From an uncultured Gemmatimonadota bacterium (lineage in GTDB: Bacteria > Latescibacterota > UBA2968 > UBA8231), in NCBI GenBank assembly GCA_903893785.1, contig CAITNQ010000105.1, forward strand, positions 1 to 33,209: DNA of 33,209 nt, in the 5' to 3' direction. The translations under genes were made by a program, and so were the position numbers. Position 1 is the stretch's first letter. The number at the start of each line of letters is the position of its first letter. The notes beneath the pieces are model-generated. The model had not been told where the DNA came from and searched no databases. It saw nothing but the letters and a program-made list of their open reading frames with translations. This document shows positions 15,069 through 22,915 of this stretch, in pieces.

Positions 15069-15998
15069 TCAGCGCCGCTCGGCCGCGTTCTGCCGGCCGC
15101 GGGTGTCCAGTTCCAGACGCTGCCCCCCCACCGGCCGGGGTACGCGGGCCCGGTAGGCGGCCGCGATGTCCGCCGTCGTCGCCATCACCAGGTCCACCTG
15201 CTCCTGGGCCGCGACACGTCGCACGCCCGCCAGGATGCCCACCAGCGTCTGGCGCCGGAAATCATGGGCATCGCCGTACTCGAAGATGTTGTGGGTGACG
15301 GCCTTCAGGTACGGCACCGGCACCTTGTCGCCGGCAGCGAGCTGCCGCCGCACGGCCTTCTCAATGGTGTAGTAGTGGTTCTTGGCGTCCACCAGTTCGA
15401 CGCGCAGGTCCTGCGGGTGTGCGCCGCCCCACATGCGCGAGTCCGGGTCGATGGTGACTGGCACGTCGACAAAATCCACGTCGCCGTTCAGACAGCGGTT
15501 GTACCGGTGCGGGTAGCGCAGGTCCAGCGGCGAGCCCCCCCAGACACAGGCACACTGGGGCAGGTTGCGCGTGGGGCACGACACCAGACCGTGTCGCAGG
15601 CCCACGGCTTCCAGAGCCGGAAAGGTATAGTCATTGGCGGAGAAATAGCCGGGCGTGAAGCAGGCAGCGGCGTGGCCCATGCCACTGGCAAAGGCATCCA
15701 TGGCCCGGCTCAGCAGCGATACCTGCTCCTCCAGGCTGCAGACACCCAGGAACTCGCCGGCCCCCAGTTCGGCCGGGTGCAGATGCAAGCCGATTTCATG
15801 GCCGGCCTGCTCCAAGTCACGGTACAGGGCGGCATGCACGGCCATGTCGCCCGGAATGACCACGAAGGTGGCGCGCGCCCCCTCGGCGGCCAGCAGCTCG
15901 CCAAGGCCGCGAATGGCTCGTTCGCCCAGGCCGGGATTGGCGATGCTGCGCTGGGTGGCTTCGCAGTCAATCTGCAGGTTGAAGCGGACCTCGGTCAT
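15069..15998 (-). CDS. polysaccharide deacetylase family protein (NodB-like fold)
   Basis: A 309-residue protein of the NodB / carbohydrate esterase 4 type. Motif 1 is the acidic Asp11-Cys-Glu13 in LQIDCEAT. Motif 2 is GHEIGLHLHP at 66-75 with His67, His72 and His74. Motif 3 is TPGYFSANDYT. This version, with GHEIGxHxH, is common among bacterial deacetylases of uncharacterised substrate. No export signal is visible, so it may act on a soluble N-acetylated intermediate rather than on the cell wall. The start at ATG 15998 is supported by AAGGAG and by an ATGA overlap with the amidohydrolase stop. Last gene of a three-gene overlapping unit. The acetyl-group theme recurs in the AAC(3)-hydrolase fusion and the esterase elsewhere in the window. 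Confidence 0.87.
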   Translation of the reverse strand: MTEVRFNLQIDCEATQRSIANPGLGERAIRGLGELLAAEGARATFVVIPGDMAVHAALYRDLEQAGHEIGLHLHPAELGAGEFLGVCSLEEQVSLLSRAMDAFASGMGHAAACFTPGYFSANDYTFPALEAVGLRHGLVSCPTRNLPQCACVWGGSPLDLRYPHRYNRCLNGDVDFVDVPVTIDPDSRMWGGAHPQDLRVELVDAKNHYYTIEKAVRRQLAAGDKVPVPYLKAVTHNIFEYGDAHDFRRQTLVGILAGVRRVAAQEQVDLVMATTADIAAAYRARVPRPVGGQRLELDTRGRQNAAERR

Positions 15999-16753
15999 GG
16001 CAAGGCTCCTTCAGGTCGCAGCAGTCGCTGCGGGTTGGCGCCCAGGATTGCCTGTTGCAGCGCCGCAGGAATGCGACTGCGCCGGAACTGGCCCAACCGG
16101 TAGTCGATGGGATCGGCAAAGCCGAAGCCGAAGTCGGATCCCCAAAGCAGCCGGTCGGCCGGGGCATGATGGCTGAGAATCTCCATGCCGCGTTGGTGGG
16201 GGCCGCACAGGCAGGTCCACAGATTGGCCAGGCCGGCCACGGCCAGGGCGCTGCGCCAGGCCCACAGCAGACCGGCATGGCCCAGCACAAAGCGGGTCTG
16301 CGGGAAGCGTCGCGCCAGACCCGCTACCTGTTCGGGCAGGCTGTAACAGGGGGTCCCGTCGTGGAAGATGATGGGCACGCCGCGTTCGCCGGCCAAGGCG
16401 CAGATGTCGGCCAGCACGGGTTCGGCCAGGCTGAACCCCTGCAGCCACGGGTGGAACTTCAACCCAGTCAGGCCCAGGCGGTCCAGGCAACGAATGGCTT
16501 CGTCAATTGCCCGGACGCCGTGGTGCGGCCAGCAGGTGCCAAAGGGCACCAGCCGGTCGGGTACCTGGTCGCGCAGGCGCGCCAGCCGATCGTTGTCAGC
16601 CGTCGTGCGTTCCGATTGGGTCAAACTGTAGTGGCCGAGAAGAAAGGCCTGATCCACCTGATGGCGGTCGAGGACCTCTAGCCAGGCGGTGGGATCGCCC
16701 TGGTCACGGTCTTCCCACCCCATGCCCCAGTGGGTGTGACAGTCGACGATCAT
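15995..16753 (-). CDS. amidohydrolase family 2 protein (intact metal site)
   Basis: A 252-residue TIM-barrel metal hydrolase of the amidohydrolase-2 / ACMS-decarboxylase group. The metal ligands are all present: His6 and His8 in DCHTHWG, His131 in IIFHDG, His159 in VLGHAG, and Asp207 in LWGSDFGF. LKFHPW at 98-103 is the usual mid-barrel strand. Such proteins are hydrolases, lactonases or decarboxylases of small ring or sugar-acid substrates. The start is ATG 16753, where the ATGA overlaps the upstream stop. The ATG codes directly into the conserved MIVDCHTH strand; a longer frame to 16846 adds only Gly/Pro/Arg-rich sequence. Both ends overlap neighbours by four bases, so it is co-translated with its degenerate paralogue and with the deacetylase. 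Confidence 0.9.
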   Translation of the reverse strand: MIVDCHTHWGMGWEDRDQGDPTAWLEVLDRHQVDQAFLLGHYSLTQSERTTADNDRLARLRDQVPDRLVPFGTCWPHHGVRAIDEAIRCLDRLGLTGLKFHPWLQGFSLAEPVLADICALAGERGVPIIFHDGTPCYSLPEQVAGLARRFPQTRFVLGHAGLLWAWRSALAVAGLANLWTCLCGPHQRGMEILSHHAPADRLLWGSDFGFGFADPIDYRLGQFRRSRIPAALQQAILGANPQRLLRPEGALP

Positions 16754-17484
16754 CGCCCCCCGCTCCCGGCGAGCAGGCGGGCCAGGTTGCCCCCGCCCAC
16801 CTGGGCCAGGGCTTCTGCCGGGACGGCCGCACGCAGCTGCTGCCACTCGAACTCAAGGTCGCCAAGGGGCGCGGCCGACCCCATGATGCCGCGCTCGTAA
16901 CCCACTTGGGCCAGGTGGCGGGCCACGATGAAGGGCCGAGCCAAGGAGGTCTCCAGGTACACATTGGCGGCTAGGCGGGCCGCCGGCACAACGTCGTTCC
17001 AGTAGTCAGTCGCGCCGCTGTGTCCCATGACGAAATCGAGGGTGGGATAGCGCTCGGCCAGGGTCACCAGTTGCCAGGGCGTGGCATGGCCCGGCGGCCC
17101 GGTGTGGACATAGACCGGCAGCCGCAGGGGCACGGCCGCTTCGAGCCAAGCCCAGACGAGTTCGTCGTCGGCGGCCACGCCCTGGACGGCCGGGTGCAGC
17201 ACCAGCATGCCGGCGCCCGCGGCCGCTACCCGGCGTAACTCGTCGGCAGCGGCCGCCCCGAACCACGGGTTCACGCCGCAGGCGGCGATCAGACGGTCGC
17301 CATGCTCGCCAGCCGCGGCCAGAACCAGGTCATTGCCCTTCACGTGATCGACGGCCAGGCAGCGATCCACGGGCGCCACCACGGCGCGGTCCACGCCGGC
17401 GCGGTCCAGTTGCGACAGCAGCCGACTCGCGGTCAGGTCGAACTCCCGGTCGATGCCCAGGGTGCAGTAGCCGTCGATGGTCAT
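16750..17484 (-). CDS. amidohydrolase-fold protein lacking key metal ligands
   Basis: A 244-residue paralogue of the next gene, with the same strand order (VYVHTGPPG at 124-132, FVMGHSGATD at 151-160, IMGSAAP at 200-206). The metal-binding residues at both ends of the barrel are gone. Where the neighbour has DCHTHWG this protein has DGYCTLG, so both histidines of the HxH are replaced (Tyr6, Thr8). Where the neighbour has GSD this one has GSA (Ala204). His127 and His155 remain. The frame is open and full length, so this is not a decayed gene. It may be a regulatory or structural partner of the intact enzyme, or use different chemistry. The start is ATG 17484, and its stop overlaps the intact paralogue's start as ATGA. 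Confidence 0.82.
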   Translation of the reverse strand: MTIDGYCTLGIDREFDLTASRLLSQLDRAGVDRAVVAPVDRCLAVDHVKGNDLVLAAAGEHGDRLIAACGVNPWFGAAAADELRRVAAAGAGMLVLHPAVQGVAADDELVWAWLEAAVPLRLPVYVHTGPPGHATPWQLVTLAERYPTLDFVMGHSGATDYWNDVVPAARLAANVYLETSLARPFIVARHLAQVGYERGIMGSAAPLGDLEFEWQQLRAAVPAEALAQVGGGNLARLLAGSGGR

Positions 17485-17853
17485 GGTCCCATCCGCGATC
17501 GCGCCCGTCCATGAGGCCCTGCGGCTGCGCCGACAGCCGGCGCGCCCATGCTCCTCTAGCGTACCCGCCCGCTGCGCCGGGCGCCGTGGCCACCGGTAGG
17601 CACACCCGCCCGCCAGCGCGGCTCCGGCGCCCCCACGGACGCATCAGGGGCCCGCTGCCTCCCGCCGCGCACCGGTTGTCCGCACGACCCGGGCAGAACC
17701 CGCGCCCGAGGTCAGCGCCCGCCCGCTATCCGCATTCCGGCGCCCCCACGGACGCATCAGGGGCCCGCTGCCTCCCGCCGCGCACCGGTTGTCCGCACGA
17801 CCCCGAACGCCCCCTCGCCGCCGCCGCCGGCAAGGCAGCCTGCCGCTGCCGGC
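17485..17853 (-). repeat. 369-bp spacer with a 68-bp direct repeat
   Basis: Two apparently identical copies at 17623-17690 and 17736-17803, offset by 113 bp, begin TCCGGCGCCCCCACGGACGC and end GTTGTCCGCACGACCC on the + strand. The sequence between them is unrelated. They lie between the beta-propeller stop and the degenerate amidohydrolase start and do not enter either gene. CGGAC and GTCCG near the ends of each copy could pair weakly. No gene or clear promoter is visible in the rest of the spacer. Confidence 0.8.
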
Positions 17854-18996
17854 TCAGAGCTGGATCTCCCACAGGTACCCGGACCGGTACGGGTTGTCGT
17901 TCTCGCCCGCGTACAGCACGCCGTCTGGCGTGATGGCGACATCATGGACCTGCCAGCAGGCCTCGGCGCCGTCGGTCACCGGGCCGAGCAGTTGCCAGGT
18001 GTCGTGGCGGGGATCGAAGCGCAGCACCTCGCAGTGGCCGTCGCGACCGGTGACGCCATAGGCGCAGCCGTCGGGCCCCAGGCGCAGCGACGCCAGGCGG
18101 CTGCGCCGGTCGGCCACGGGCGTGCCCACAAAGGTGCCGGCCCCGGTGTCGGGGTCGAGACGATAGAGCGAACCATTGGCCCCGCTGGCATATAAGTGGT
18201 CGCGCCCAAGGTTGAACAGACCTTCGACTTTCGCGTACCCGTAACGGCCGTCCGGCCAGGGCAGCCCGGCATCGAGGAAGGCGATGCGTCGCGTGTCGGG
18301 GTCGAGCCAGGCCAGCCGGCAGCTGTCGACTCCTGGCTCGCTCTGCCAAGCGCGGGTGGCGCCCCAGCTGAACCAGGCGCGACCCTGGGCATCCAGCTCG
18401 ATGTTCTCGCCCTGCGCCATGGCCAGGGCACTGCCGATGGGCCCCAGATCCAGCGTGGTCCCGGTACGCAGATCGAAGGCAAACAGGCGCTCGGGCGTAA
18501 ACGTGAACCCATAGAGCACGCCCCGCTCGGCGTCCAGGCAGATGGACTGGATGTACAGGTGCGGCAGCGGCACCGCGATCTTCTCCAGGCGGCCGCTGGC
18601 GGGTTCGTACCGGACAATGGCGCCACCCGGGGCCTCCCAGTAGCGGTCCACATCGTGCAGCAGCGCAATGGCGCCGTACAGGCAGCCGTCCGCCGGCCAG
18701 TGCACCAGCGACCGGTGGAATTTGGCGTCAAAGGGGTCGGCGACGCGGGCGTAACCCAAGTCGACGAAGCACTGCTGGCGCCGGTCCCAGGCGTGGAAGA
18801 TGTCAGCCGCGAAGGAGGTGACGCCCAGGTACACGCGGTCGTCGGCAGGATGATGGTACAGCGAGTCAAAGCTGACCCAGCCCTCGCGCCAGGTTGGGTC
18901 GGCCTTGAACTGGTCATAGTCCCAGCGGTCGAGCACCTGGTCGAACCACTGGGTCCCGTAGTGAACATCGCGCAGTTTGCGCGCCGTGACTTTCAT
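17854..18996 (-). CDS. beta-propeller protein of unknown function
   Basis: A 380-residue protein built of repeated four-stranded blades, visible as recurring 'DGxLYxG...RFDPxTG' segments: VYLGVTSFAADIFHAWD, LYGFTFTPERLFAFDLRTG, LYASGANGSLYRLDPDTG, AYGVTGRDGHCEVLRFDP and LYAGENDNPYRSGYLWEI. This resembles NHL, SMP-30 or Kelch-like propellers; the lactonase metal residues of SMP-30 are not evident. No signal peptide is seen. The start at ATG 18996 overlaps the stop of the upstream gene as ATGA, so the two are probably translated together and may work as partners. It may be a ligand-binding protein or a lyase or lactonase-type enzyme acting on a sugar derivative; I cannot choose between these. 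Confidence 0.72.
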   Translation of the reverse strand: MKVTARKLRDVHYGTQWFDQVLDRWDYDQFKADPTWREGWVSFDSLYHHPADDRVYLGVTSFAADIFHAWDRRQQCFVDLGYARVADPFDAKFHRSLVHWPADGCLYGAIALLHDVDRYWEAPGGAIVRYEPASGRLEKIAVPLPHLYIQSICLDAERGVLYGFTFTPERLFAFDLRTGTTLDLGPIGSALAMAQGENIELDAQGRAWFSWGATRAWQSEPGVDSCRLAWLDPDTRRIAFLDAGLPWPDGRYGYAKVEGLFNLGRDHLYASGANGSLYRLDPDTGAGTFVGTPVADRRSRLASLRLGPDGCAYGVTGRDGHCEVLRFDPRHDTWQLLGPVTDGAEACWQVHDVAITPDGVLYAGENDNPYRSGYLWEIQL

Positions 18997-20258
18997 GGCT
19001 GGCCTGTCTCCTGGGTGCTGGCCGCGGCCGCAATGCGGGCCAGGGCGTGGTAGAAGCCGTCGAACTCATCGGCGATGGCGGCGGCAGCCTCGCGCTCACG
19101 GCCGTCCTGCCAGTCTCGGGTCAGCGCGGCGAAGCGCCGCGTGGCCGCCACTTCCTCGGCCGTAAGCACCTCGCCCTGCAGCCGGTCCAGAATGGTCAGC
19201 GGGTCCGCCACGTCCTCGCCCGAACGCAGGCGCCACCAGGTGCGGAACGGCTCGCGGAAGAAGTTGGCGCCAATGCGCTTCAGCTCGTTGCGAATCAGCC
19301 AGGTGGTGTCGAACCAGGCGGGTGCCTGGCAGTAAAACCGCAGCCGGCCCTTCATCAGGCGCGAGAACTTGGCGTTGTCGAAAATGACCAGCGCCGGGTC
19401 CAAGGGCACGGCCCGCAGGGCGGCTTTCCAGGCCGCGATGTCGGTGCCGGCGACCGCCGGTACCAGCGTCAGCTGGGGCCGCAGCGCTTCGGCCAGCTGC
19501 GCCAGGCCTTCTTCGAGCGCGTCTTCCAGTTGCGTCAGTCGGGGCTCGGCGTACCACGCGGGCGTCTCGTACCCAGCGTGCAGGATGTCGCGCACCAGAT
19601 CCCAGCATTGCCAGCCCGGGAAGCGCTGCGCCGCCACCTCGAAGGCATCCATCTTGCCGGGCAGGTTGCGCTGTTCGAGCAGACAGACGGCCGACATCAC
19701 CGGCGGGTTGAAGTAGTGCATGACGCGGCTGTGCAGCGGGTATTTGTTCGCGTGCACGCCAAGGTTGATGGGCGGATCGATAGCGCGGTCGTAACGCCCG
19801 TAGTACAGGCAGAACTTCTTGAGGTGGAAATACTCGTCTTTGCGGTCCCACGGACGGCGCGCGAAACCATCGAGGACGCGGCTGACCTGGTCGGGCCGCT
19901 CACTGTGGTAATAGGTCCACTGCTGGTACTCGGGGTAGTAACTGGTCTCGGCGGCCAGTTCGCTCCAGGTCAGGTTGATCCCGGGCAAGTGCTCGAAGTT
20001 GCGGGCCCAACATGGGTACCGACGGCACAGCTGGAGGTGCACCTCGCCCACCACCGTGGACAGCTCGCACCAGTCAGCCACGTCCATATCGTCGGCCAGC
20101 AGAAGCCGCGCATCGAAGTCGCTCATGCCGGGGATCAGATCGCGGAACATCCACTTGCCGGCGATGGCCTCGATACGGTCAAAGCGGTACCGGCACTCGC
20201 GGTAGTAGGTGTGGATGAACTCGGCGAAGTCGTTCTCGGGGCGGGGCGCGAATCTCAC
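18993..20258 (-). CDS. unrecognised protein with a possible nucleotidyltransferase motif
   Basis: A 421-residue protein starting at GTG 20258. The GTG is chosen because AGGAGGAAACCG lies directly before it. I do not recognise a named family. Residues 40-56 read DLIPGMSDFDARLLL. GxSDxDxR after a hydrophobic helix recalls the GS...DxD site of pol-beta-type nucleotidyltransferases, and GEVHLQLCRRYPCWARNFEHLPG further on could be a third-acidic-residue region. The remainder is helical and rich in Trp, Tyr and Arg. If real, it would transfer a nucleotide to a small molecule or protein; the match is by eye and weak. It follows the DegT aminotransferase after a 41-bp gap and overlaps the propeller gene by four bases. 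Confidence 0.6.
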   Translation of the reverse strand: MRFAPRPENDFAEFIHTYYRECRYRFDRIEAIAGKWMFRDLIPGMSDFDARLLLADDMDVADWCELSTVVGEVHLQLCRRYPCWARNFEHLPGINLTWSELAAETSYYPEYQQWTYYHSERPDQVSRVLDGFARRPWDRKDEYFHLKKFCLYYGRYDRAIDPPINLGVHANKYPLHSRVMHYFNPPVMSAVCLLEQRNLPGKMDAFEVAAQRFPGWQCWDLVRDILHAGYETPAWYAEPRLTQLEDALEEGLAQLAEALRPQLTLVPAVAGTDIAAWKAALRAVPLDPALVIFDNAKFSRLMKGRLRFYCQAPAWFDTTWLIRNELKRIGANFFREPFRTWWRLRSGEDVADPLTILDRLQGEVLTAEEVAATRRFAALTRDWQDGREREAAAAIADEFDGFYHALARIAAAASTQETGQP

Positions 20259-20299
20259 CGGTTTCCTCCTGGGTGCCGGCGGCGGCCGGCGACCGTCGT

Positions 20300-21448
20300 T
20301 CAGCGCAGTTCAGCCAAGCTCTGGCGCAGAGCCCAGGCCACGTACTGCAGCTCTTCGTCGGTGGTCTGCGGGAAAACGGGCGTGCTGAACACCTCCTGGC
20401 AGACGCGCGCCGCTACCGGGCAGCCGGTGCCGTCGTACCCCTGGTTGGCGAACGCTTCCCAGGTCCACAGCGCCGGGTAGTGCTTGGCGGTCCCCACCTG
20501 GTAGCGCGTCTTGAGATGGGCGGTCAGCGCGGCGGTGGTGCAGCGGGCCCGGGTGCTGTCCAGGCGCACCACGTGCAGGTGACTGCCGTGGCCAGCGCCG
20601 TGCCCCACCGGGAGGATGAGTTCGTCAATGCCAGCCAGAAGCTCGTTCAACCGCACCATGCGCTCTTGCCGGGCCTGGATGACCCGGTCGATCTTGGCCA
20701 GCTGGGTCAGGCCCACGGCGCATTGGACCTTGGTCATGCGGTAGTTGAAGCCGACGCTGGCCACCCGCAGCTGTGGACCGCCGTACACGTAGCCGAAGGT
20801 CTTGAGCTGGCGCACCCGCTCGCCGAAGTCGGCGTTGTCAGTGGTCACCGCGCCGCCTTCGCCCAGGCAGGTCATGTTCTTGTTGCTCTGGAAACTGTAG
20901 CACGACGCCAGGCCGCGGCCGCCGATCGGTTGGCCCTGGTAGAGCGTGCCCACAGCGTGGGCCGCGTCGTAGATCACCGGCACACCCGTCTCGGCGGTGA
21001 TCCGGTCAAAGGCGCTGATGTCAGCGGCCAAGCCACCGAAGTGCACTGGGATGACGGCTTTGGTAGCCGGCGTCAGCCGCTGGCGCACCTGCTCGGGATC
21101 GAGGTTGAGCGTTACCGGGTCGACGTCGGCAAAGACCACGCGGGCGCCGCGGGCCACGGCCGTACCGGCCGTGCAGACAAAGGTCAGGGGCGTTGTGATG
21201 ACCTCGTCCCCGGGCCCCACGCCCAACGCCATCATGCAGCAGTCCAGGGCCGTGCCGCAGGAATTCACTGCGATGGCCTGGCGCGCGCCTTCGTGGGCGG
21301 CGAAAGCCTGCTGGAAGTCGTTCTCCTCGGGCAGCGGGAAGAAGCCGGCACCCGCCGCCGCGGCAGTGGTTACCCGGGCCACGGCGTCCAGGTCATCCTG
21401 CTCATACACCCCGCCCATGGCCCCGAACGGCACGGCACGGATCTGCAT
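20300..21448 (-). CDS. DegT/DnrJ/EryC1/StrS-family aminotransferase
   Basis: A 382-residue PLP enzyme of the sugar-aminotransferase family. Lys190 in SFQSNKNMTCLGEGG forms the cofactor link. Asp161 and His164 in IYDAAHAVG stack on and bind the PLP ring, and SCGTALD at 63-69 binds the phosphate. RMTKVQCAVGLTQLAKID is the conserved C-terminal helix start. These enzymes aminate keto-sugars or inososes, or in a few cases act as dehydratases. AGGAG about nine bases before ATG 21448 sets the start. The gene lies 81 bp downstream of a Gfo/Idh/MocA oxidoreductase, which could supply the ketone substrate. The pair is typical of amino-sugar or aminocyclitol formation, or of the reverse degradation. Confidence 0.92.
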   Translation of the reverse strand: MQIRAVPFGAMGGVYEQDDLDAVARVTTAAAAGAGFFPLPEENDFQQAFAAHEGARQAIAVNSCGTALDCCMMALGVGPGDEVITTPLTFVCTAGTAVARGARVVFADVDPVTLNLDPEQVRQRLTPATKAVIPVHFGGLAADISAFDRITAETGVPVIYDAAHAVGTLYQGQPIGGRGLASCYSFQSNKNMTCLGEGGAVTTDNADFGERVRQLKTFGYVYGGPQLRVASVGFNYRMTKVQCAVGLTQLAKIDRVIQARQERMVRLNELLAGIDELILPVGHGAGHGSHLHVVRLDSTRARCTTAALTAHLKTRYQVGTAKHYPALWTWEAFANQGYDGTGCPVAARVCQEVFSTPVFPQTTDEELQYVAWALRQSLAELR

Positions 21449-21468
21449 CGGTCGCGTCTCCTGGTGTT

Positions 21469-21487
21469 GGGCCGGGCGCGCCGGCCC
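21469..21487 (-). other. 7-bp GC hairpin between oxidoreductase and aminotransferase genes
   Basis: GGGCCGG (21469-21475) pairs with CCGGCCC (21481-21487) over a five-base loop. In transcript order it comes 42 bases after the oxidoreductase stop and ends about seven bases before the AGGAG of the aminotransferase gene. There is no T run. It could weaken downstream translation or protect the upstream mRNA, giving unequal expression within one transcript. Confidence 0.4.
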
Positions 21488-21529
21488 GGCAGAACAGCGG
21501 CGCCAGCGGCGACGCCGGGGGTGGGTGTG

Positions 21530-22453
21530 TCAGTGACCAGCCGGGTAGCGCTGGCGGCGGTACCCACGGGCGAACAGGGCGCCGTCATAGCCCGGGTCGT
21601 CCAACCGCAGGTCGGTCAGGCCAACCTCCGCCCCACCCTGGAGCCACGACTGCCGCGCCGCCAGGGCGCACAGCTCAGGCTCCAGCAGCTCGGCCATGGT
21701 CAGGGGCGCCGCCGTCTCCGCCCCGGCCAGCCACGGCAGGATCGCCTCCAGCAGCGCGCGATACAGCGTACCGGTATCGCAGATGAGCTGCCGCACCTTC
21801 TTCTCGGTCACGGCCGTGGCGTGGAACGGCAGCCAGGCGCCCTCACCCACGCACAGCAGACCGACCCGGCCGTCGCGCCAGGTGACCTGCAGGTGCTTCT
21901 GGGCCGAGGCCCCCAGGTAGCGCACCGAGCGGATGCCCGGACCAAGCAGGCTGGACAGGAGCGAGTAGGCATGCACCCCGTAGTTGAACTCGTCCGTGCC
22001 GCAGCCAACAAAGGCCGTGTGAACCTGTCCTCGTTCGGCCACGGGCTCGGCCAGGTACGCGCTCACCTCGCGGGTGAAGCGCAGACTGGACCCGCCCGCC
22101 ACGCGCGCCCCGGCAGCGGCCCAATCGAGCAACTGCTGCACATCCCTGGGGTTGCCGACCATGGGCTTGTCGATCAACACCGCCTTGCCCGCCGCCACAA
22201 AGGGCCGGGCTTTGTCCACGTGGGTGTCCCAGTCGCAGCTGTGGATGATGGCGCAGTCGACCTCGTCCACCATGTCTTCCAGCTGGGCATAGACCTGCGG
22301 CACCTGATGAGTGGCGGCGAACTGGGCCACATAGTCCGGCGGGTGCACCGCACCCCCATCCCACAGGCCTACTACCTGGTGACCCAGCTCGCGCTCGATG
22401 GGGATCCAGTTCTGCGGATGGGAGGTGTCGAGGTCGACAATGCCAATGCGCAT
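21530..22453 (-). CDS. Gfo/Idh/MocA-family oxidoreductase
   Basis: A 307-residue NAD(P)-dependent sugar dehydrogenase-type protein. The start is ATG 22453, with AAGGAG upstream. A longer frame to 22486 adds residues before the natural first strand. MRIGIVDLDTSHPQNW begins the Rossmann fold but lacks the usual GxGxxG, having DLDTSHP in that loop; such a variant is seen in several members with altered or lost cofactor use. VLIDKPM replaces the common EKP motif with DKP. GTDEFNYGVHAYSLLSSLLG fits the conserved GxxxDxxxH segment of the catalytic domain. Substrates are typically inositols, hexoses or glycosides. It lies directly upstream of the DegT-like aminotransferase and downstream of a 462-bp repeat-bearing spacer. 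Confidence 0.87.
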   Translation of the reverse strand: MRIGIVDLDTSHPQNWIPIERELGHQVVGLWDGGAVHPPDYVAQFAATHQVPQVYAQLEDMVDEVDCAIIHSCDWDTHVDKARPFVAAGKAVLIDKPMVGNPRDVQQLLDWAAAGARVAGGSSLRFTREVSAYLAEPVAERGQVHTAFVGCGTDEFNYGVHAYSLLSSLLGPGIRSVRYLGASAQKHLQVTWRDGRVGLLCVGEGAWLPFHATAVTEKKVRQLICDTGTLYRALLEAILPWLAGAETAAPLTMAELLEPELCALAARQSWLQGGAEVGLTDLRLDDPGYDGALFARGYRRQRYPAGH

Positions 22454-22915
22454 GGTGGGGCTCCTTGGGTTCGCCGCCGACGGCACGCCGCGATGCCGAC
22501 CGGACCGCAGGGGGCCGGGCGGCTGCCGCGCCTGGCGGCCACGGGCGCGGGGTCACGGACAGGATCAGCCGGCCACGAAGGTACGGAGCCGCTGCCACGG
22601 CGGAAATACCCGCGGCAGCGCTCAGGCGCGGCTGGCGTTGGGCCGGGTCGCGTGAGTAGCGCCGAACGGGACGTGCCCGCAGCGACCGGGTCGTCGGTGG
22701 CCACCGCGCGGCACAGCGGGCCGGAGGGGCGTCGGGGGTGCGCCCAAGCGGCTTCGTGGGCAACCCCCCGACGCGGCAAGGGCCGTCCCGCAGCGACCGG
22801 GTCGTCGGTGGCCACCGCGCGGCACAGCGGGCCTGAGCGGCGTGACTCGCCCCTGGGGGTTCAAGCCAGGCACCACGCGCAGGCCGGGCGTGGGGCGGCG
22901 CCACCCAGGGCCGCC
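22454..22915 (-). repeat. 462-bp spacer with a ~58-bp direct repeat around a hairpin
   Basis: Copies lie at about 22676-22733 and 22787-22844, offset by 111 bp. Both contain CCCGCAGCGACCGGGTCGTC followed by CGGTGGCCACCG, a perfect 12-bp palindrome, then CGCGGCACAGCGGGCC. A large stem-loop sits between them and is listed separately. The part from 22454 to 22675 and the part from 22845 to 22915 are GC-rich and carry no feature I can name. Frames through the repeat give only Arg/Pro/Ala-rich products, so no gene is called. Confidence 0.8.
22730..22773 (-). other. strong stem-loop between the two repeat copies
   Basis: CGTCGGGGG (22730-22738) pairs perfectly with CCCCCGACG (22765-22773). After a small internal loop the arms continue as GCCCA against TGGGC, closing on a ten-base loop. 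A 14-bp two-part stem is unlikely by chance. It lies ~145 bases after the AAC(3)-hydrolase stop in transcript order and lacks a T run, so it could be a non-canonical terminator or a processing signal. Confidence 0.5.

Noticed and set aside
12371..15298. A 975-codon + strand open frame
   Set aside because: It is antisense to the kinase, GH127 and deacetylase genes, has low-complexity Arg/Pro/Ala composition, and has no ribosome site.
17623..17804. A CRISPR-like array
   Set aside because: Only two copies, 68 bp long with a 45-bp gap, and no cas genes nearby. This is a simple direct repeat.
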